A DNA stretch of 64,000 bases. It comes from Trifolium pratense. Lineage: Eukaryota > Streptophyta > Magnoliopsida > Fabales > Fabaceae. Position 1 is the first letter of the stretch; every line of letters starts with the position of its first letter. Made by a program: the position numbers and the translations under genes. The stretch is from the NCBI RefSeq assembly GCF_020283565.1, contig NC_060060.1, forward strand, positions 59,009,257 to 59,073,256, in the 5' to 3' direction. Below, piece by piece: positions 59,305 through 64,000 of the stretch. The notes beneath the pieces are model-generated. The model searched no databases. It had not been told where the DNA came from and worked only from the letters and a program-made list of their open reading frames with translations.

Positions 59305-59763
59305 TTGTTACACGGAGAATACTCATATTTTTACTCATATATTGTTCATAACTATATAGCTCTATATATATATATAACACAAAAATAGCAAACTTCTGAA
59401 TAATATCTTTTAAAAAACAAGCTAATCCTTTAAATTCTAAACAAATCATAAATATTTCAAACTGAAGTATAAAAATTAAATCTTAATACTATCTTATTTT
59501 AAATATAAATATAAAATCTTAAAAAAAAACATTATTGTTACATGAAGAATATTCTCATATTTTTGCTCGTATATTGTTCATAACTATATCACTCTATATA
59601 AAGAGCTACAAAAATAACAAACTTCTGAATAATATCTTTTAAAAAACAAACTAATTATATAAATTTAAACAAATCATAAATATTCGAAACTGAAATATAA
59701 ATATTAAATCTTAATACTATCTTATTTCAAATATAAATATAAAATCTTAAAAAAAAAACATTA
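59305..59763. repeat. tandem duplication, about 230 bp
   Basis: Two diverged copies (about 59305-59533 and 59534-59763), each with tgttcataactatat, cttctgaataatatctttta and caaatcataaatatt. Confidence 0.85.
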
Positions 59764-59888
59764 TTCTCAACAGATTGTTCTCGGTCAATTACCGCGTGGA
59801 ATCATAGCAAAGAATGTAAAAACTCTCCACTGTTTCTCTGTTTTTTTTTTTGTTACATCACTGTTTCTCCGTTTTAACTTTTTATTTA

Positions 59889-60508
59889 TAGGGATGACAA
59901 TGGGTAGGGTATGGGTAGGGTACTATAGTACCCATCCCCATATCCGCAGTTTGAAAAATACTCGTACCCATCCTCATACCCGCGTGGGTAAAAATCTTTA
60001 TCCCCGTCCCCATACCCTATGGGTACCTAAGTACCCGTACCCGTTACCCGCAGTTTTGCTAAAAATAAATCGATCGATTATAAAATATCATATCGTTTTA
60101 ATATAATTAATTCTTTTTTTAAGATTTTAATGTTGACTCATAAAAATTATAAACAAAAAATTTATCAACCTCATGTTAAAGTTCATTTCTTTGTTGAAAT
60201 ATTCACATTGTGTTTGTATTATATTATAAATAAATATTTTTATTAAAAATGTGTAATAATTTAATAGTTGTTATATTTTTTAAAATTGGTATACATATGT
60301 TATTATATAAAAATATATACAAAATAAATAAATATATATTATGTGGGTATGGGGCGGGGTGGGTACTAAAGTACCCGTACCCGCACCCATACCCGTTCAT
60401 TTTTGCGGGTAATTACTCATACTCGTGCTCGTACCCAAAATACGGGTTTTTACCATAATGGGTATTTTTTCGGGTACCCACTAAGTATGAGTCAAATTGT
60501 CATCCCTA
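59889..60508. mobile_element. hAT-like MITE, 620 bp, 'TAGGGATGACAAT' type
   Basis: Ends TAGGGATGACAAT and its reverse complement. 8-bp duplication TTTATTTA (59881-59888, 60509-60516). Both sides carry many gggta/taccc words (ccgtacccg), the interior is AT-rich. No coding. Confidence 0.9.
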
Positions 60509-60829
60509 TTTATTTATTACTCCCCGACATATTCAACGATTTATTACTATTATTAACTGATTAAGTTTCTTGTTAAGGGAATATTTTGATGTAGAATCTG
60601 AGGAAATATTATTGAGTATGAAAATCAAGTACTACTTGTCCTGTCTTCACTAGAAGGAACGAAAATCACTATACCACATTGTTAGTGAAAGATTTCCTCC
60701 GAAAATTTTGATAAATAATTGATTATTACAACTATTCATCATACTTTACAACCAAACCAAACCAAACACCTATTCTCTCACTTTCTCTGTCTCTTTCTTC
60801 ATTAAGTGCTTTTTGTGAATCAATTTCAG

Positions 60830-62309
60830 ATGTCACATACTAGGCAAAACAAGATGATGAGTCCAAACGTTGTTCCTAGACATGTTGGTGACACAACTTA
60901 TACTAAGATTTTTGTTGGTGGATTGGCTTGGGAGACTAAAAGAGACACACTCAAACGTTATTTTGATCAGTTTGGTGATATCTTAGAAGCTGTTGTCATC
61001 ACTGATAGAGCCACTGGAAAATCAAAAGGATATGGCTTTGTAATAATCACTTTTTTGCTTCTAATTTTTTGTTGTTGTGTAAATCATGTATCATCTGCGT
61101 ACAACCGCAGAGATTAATCGTTTCACTTTTGTTTCTTAGGTTACCTTCAAGGATCCAAATTCTGCAATACTTGCTTGCCAAAATCCTAATCCTGTGATTG
61201 ATGGAAGAAGAGCTAATTGTAATCTTGCATCTCAACAATCTGATTCAGGTGATCAATGTTTTTGTTTTGAATTATGTTTAATTTTAAAATTTCATGATCA
61301 AAATTTCATGAAACAAATATGTTATTATTGGTCTCATATTTTGACTTATTTTACTATTTTTTTTATTTTTCTATAGGAAAGCAGAAAATCAATAGTCCTT
61401 CGTGGACTAATGCACCAATCCAATTACAAGGTTCATCCATATATTACAATCAACATGTACCTCAATATGCATATCCTTATCCAGTTTACAGGTACATAAT
61501 TCAAACATGTAAAAAGTAATAGCATATGTAACATCGACACTTCATAGTAAACCGTGTCTGGTGTCCCGACAAGCATCTAACATTGACACAACCAGATAAC
61601 GTATGTAACATCAACATTTTATATTAAACCATGTCAGGCGTCTGACAAATATCTAACATTGACATGGCCTGATACATGTGATTATATTCAAATATTTCAT
61701 TTTGTCGGATTATTATTAGTGATGTCAACATCATGTTTGATGTCTGTGTCGGTGCTTCATAGATAATAACTCTTTATATGCTGTCAAATTTATCTACGAA
61801 TTTGTCGTATGCTAAATAATGTAAAAATTCAGGTACCCTCAACCTGGTTACCTTCGTCCACAAGACATTTATGAAATGGTTAGTTTTATCTCAAATAATT
61901 AATTTTTCATATCAACTTCAGAATATTCCTCTGAGTCTAAACTTTGTTGTTCTCTGCAGAGCTATAATGCATATGGTGGACCACAATTTCCATATCGTTG
62001 GATTCCAGCATATTACCAACCCTATTATGGCCTTAGTAGACAATTAATTCCAACAACATTAGTGAAAAAGACACAATTCCATGATGTTGTTGGCATATCA
62101 GGAACTATTTCACCTTCTACTTCAATTTCTAGCATTGGTTAGTTACTTTATAGTTAGTATATAATAATCAATTACTAATGTACTGTGATTTTATTTTGAC
62201 TAATATTTTTTAATCTTATATAATTTCTAAGTTTTTTGTACATTTGATTAAAACAGGAGCTGCAACAAGAGTGGTAGAATCACCCAAAGATCAAACATCT
62301 TCAAGTTAA
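60830..62309 (+). CDS. RRM RNA-binding protein (ARP1/RBM24-like), six exons
   Basis: Exons 60830-61039, 61140-61248, 61377-61491, 61833-61878, 61960-62137 and 62257-62309, all with GT-AG ends in matching phase; 711 bases, 236 residues. One RRM near the N-terminus: RNP2 [10 protein letters not shown], then [28 protein letters not shown], and across intron 1 [13 protein letters not shown] to [11 protein letters not shown]. The rest is Tyr/Pro/Gln-rich and low in charge, ending [12 protein letters not shown]. This layout matches plant relatives of ARP1, single-RRM proteins thought to bind mRNA. A CT-rich 5' leader (60770-60800) precedes ATG 60830, the first Met that leads into the RRM. Intact; nuclear or cytoplasmic site not shown by the sequence. 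Confidence 0.9.
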
Positions 62310-62319
62310 GTGGGTGGTG

Positions 62320-63720
62320 GGATTGGTCCCCTCGGATTAGTCGATCCTAGGGCCGGATACAGAGTTTTTAAAAACAAAAAAAAAGGAGGTGACTCCATCA
62401 ATTGACTAGAGGAAAAAGTTTTGAGAAAATGTTCAATGATGTGGTCTAGGAATGTAACTATATAGTTCAAGCAAGAACATGTTGATGTGTTACATCCACA
62501 GAATAGGTGATCTTAGAGACCAGTCACTGATGAAATAAATTATAATTTCTTTATAGACTTTTTTTTTAAGCAATTTCTTTATAGACTTGAAAATTTTTAC
62601 TTTGTGAATTTTGATGCATAGGATTCATTTAATTTTTTTTTTAAGAGAAAGATAGTTTTCATTGGTGAGAATCTTTCACCTTAAAGTATGAAATTATTGC
62701 ATAATCTTTTTTTTTTGACACAATTATTGCATAATCTTAACGTACTATAATTGTGTAAAACTAATAAAGTAATACTGATACGTTAATGATTTCTATTTAA
62801 TATCAATGAACTAATATTAAATATCATAATTAATAGTACATCGTTAAGTATTTACTAGTATAAGGTCGTACTAATGGTAAGAATTTAATACACCAGCTGT
62901 TGCCTTTCTGCACCCCCTTCAGAGATTGTTCCTATTTTGGGCCTGGATTTATGCGTTGCCTTTGTTAGAATTTTTTTTCTACGTAAGAAAAGGACAATAA
63001 GTATAGCTTAAAAATTTATGAGTTAAATATATTTTTATCCTTATAAATATTTAAAATTTTATTTTTAGTTTTTATAAAAAAAATTCATCAATTTTTTATC
63101 CTCAAATATTTCCTTTAATGATTTTTTGTTCATGCTTTTCAGTCAATTCATGTATATCATTCGAAATTTTAAAAAACAATTTCCGATCATTTTTTTTTTA
63201 TGAAAATTTCCGATCATGTTTAGTACATTAATATCATAAACATAAACACACAAAAAAAATATTCAAAAATGTGAAAGTACACTAGAGTTTATTAAAAGTA
63301 GGGATAAAGGTTTTTTTTTATAAACAAAAAATTGAATTATAAGGAGACTTAGGTGCACTCAACCCTTACAATTCGCAAGTGCATCATTAGATGTTTTGTA
63401 AACACGTTAACGGGGCATTACACCAATCAGAAAAAACAAAAGAGAAGTTATTTTATATTTGTCCTATAAACCAAAACTAGGAAATATAAATTATTTTATC
63501 GACTAGGGAGGACAAATTAGCAAAATCTCCTCTAAACATGATGTTACGCATGTGCCACAAACTCCAAGTTGTTGCTAACCAAATAACAAGACGTCCCTTT
63601 GCATATTTTCACTAGCGAACCAAAGGTGTTGAAATGCTTTCATCCCTCCTCAAACGGTATAAAATTCACATTCAACCATTTATAAATTTTGATCCACACT
63701 TTGAGAACGAATAATTAAGA
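62320..63720. other. 3' flank of the RRM gene, no further gene
   Basis: AT-rich, with homopolymers. Nothing coding was recognised. Confidence 0.5.
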
Positions 63721-63723
63721 AAA

Positions 63724-64000
63724 GGAGAATGTTAACTTGTGCCCTTAAGGGCACATGTTAAGAAGATAAATGTGGAAACTCACTTGGGTTGGTGCATTGG
63801 TATTGACTTGGGACCTGAGAGTGTGCTCCTCTTGAGGTCTGAGGTTCGATTCTCTCTGGCGCCAATTTAGGTGGGCTAATTTAGCTTCTTCAAAAAAAAA
63901 AAGATAAATGTGGAAAAAAATTTATTGAACTTGTGGTGTATTCGATTATCTAAAAATTAAATTCTTTGTATCATTAAATGTTATATTTCTATTTTTAGGT
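63724..64000. mobile_element. partial MITE related to 49847-50015 (cut by the window end)
   Basis: Starts ggagaatgttaacttgtg with a perfect GCCCTTAAGGGC-centred palindrome and continues ttaagaagataaatgtgg, later tatcattaaatgttatattt, matching the other copy in reverse orientation. A SINE sits inside. Confidence 0.65.
63779..63900 (+). mobile_element. tRNA-derived SINE with 16-bp target duplication
   Basis: The B box GAGGTTCGATTC and an A-box-like stretch ggttggtgcattggtattga are in tRNA order. Body about 110 bp, ending in an A-run. Flanked by AAGATAAATGTGGAAA at 63763-63778 and 63901-63916. Same family as 51431-51548. Confidence 0.92.

Overview
This is a plant nuclear genomic window, AT-rich and crowded with transposons. 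GT-AG introns, a class XII LRR receptor kinase, a chloroplast small heat-shock protein and the repeat families suggest a legume, most like Medicago; the species is an inference from memory of such sequences, not a database match.

Layout. 1-4.9 kb: a complete 4.4-kb CACTA transposon (TSD tag) carrying the start of a GAUT-type galacturonosyltransferase gene and the end of a Ulp1-like protease, inserted in an array of small hairpins. 5.2-21.8 kb: a tandem series of units, each holding an LRR receptor-kinase copy (minus strand), a second exon of a small secreted-peptide gene and an acidic repeat-protein gene. Kinase copies 1 and 2 are wrecks; copy 3 (18647-21787) is intact at 1002 aa. The second acidic gene is split by a very young, apparently complete Copia retrotransposon (13424-17883, LTRs identical by eye, 5-bp TSD). 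22-30 kb: no protein gene, but a SINE, a Mutator-type MITE, a Stowaway MITE, a non-autonomous LTR element and a miRNA-like hairpin. 30-42.8 kb: an intact two-exon secreted-peptide gene, then a tandemly duplicated block of about 4 kb, each copy with a 46-codon secreted-peptide gene. The copies were later hit by a solo LTR, and by an LTR element (36235-40202) whose long non-pol reading frame is itself hit by a hAT MITE. 42.3-44.9 kb: a hAT-like element holding a 1.6-kb foldback element whose centre is an array of hairpins.

45-64 kb is the ordinary genic part: chloroplast HSP21 (two exons, heat-shock elements upstream), a DUF4228/PADRE protein on the minus strand, and a six-exon RRM RNA-binding protein gene (236 aa). 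Between them lie a broken Stowaway element with two other elements inside it, SINE copies, a DUF4371-type transposase-derived pseudogene split by a hAT element, and several MITEs with clear target-site duplications.

The four intact cellular genes (LRR-RLK, HSP21, DUF4228, RRM) do not form a pathway. The most suggestive association is the repeated neighbourhood of small secreted peptides and the class XII, non-RD receptor kinases. Two other items deserve follow-up: the retroelement with a ~970-codon frame lacking recognisable pol domains, and the CACTA element with captured gene pieces.
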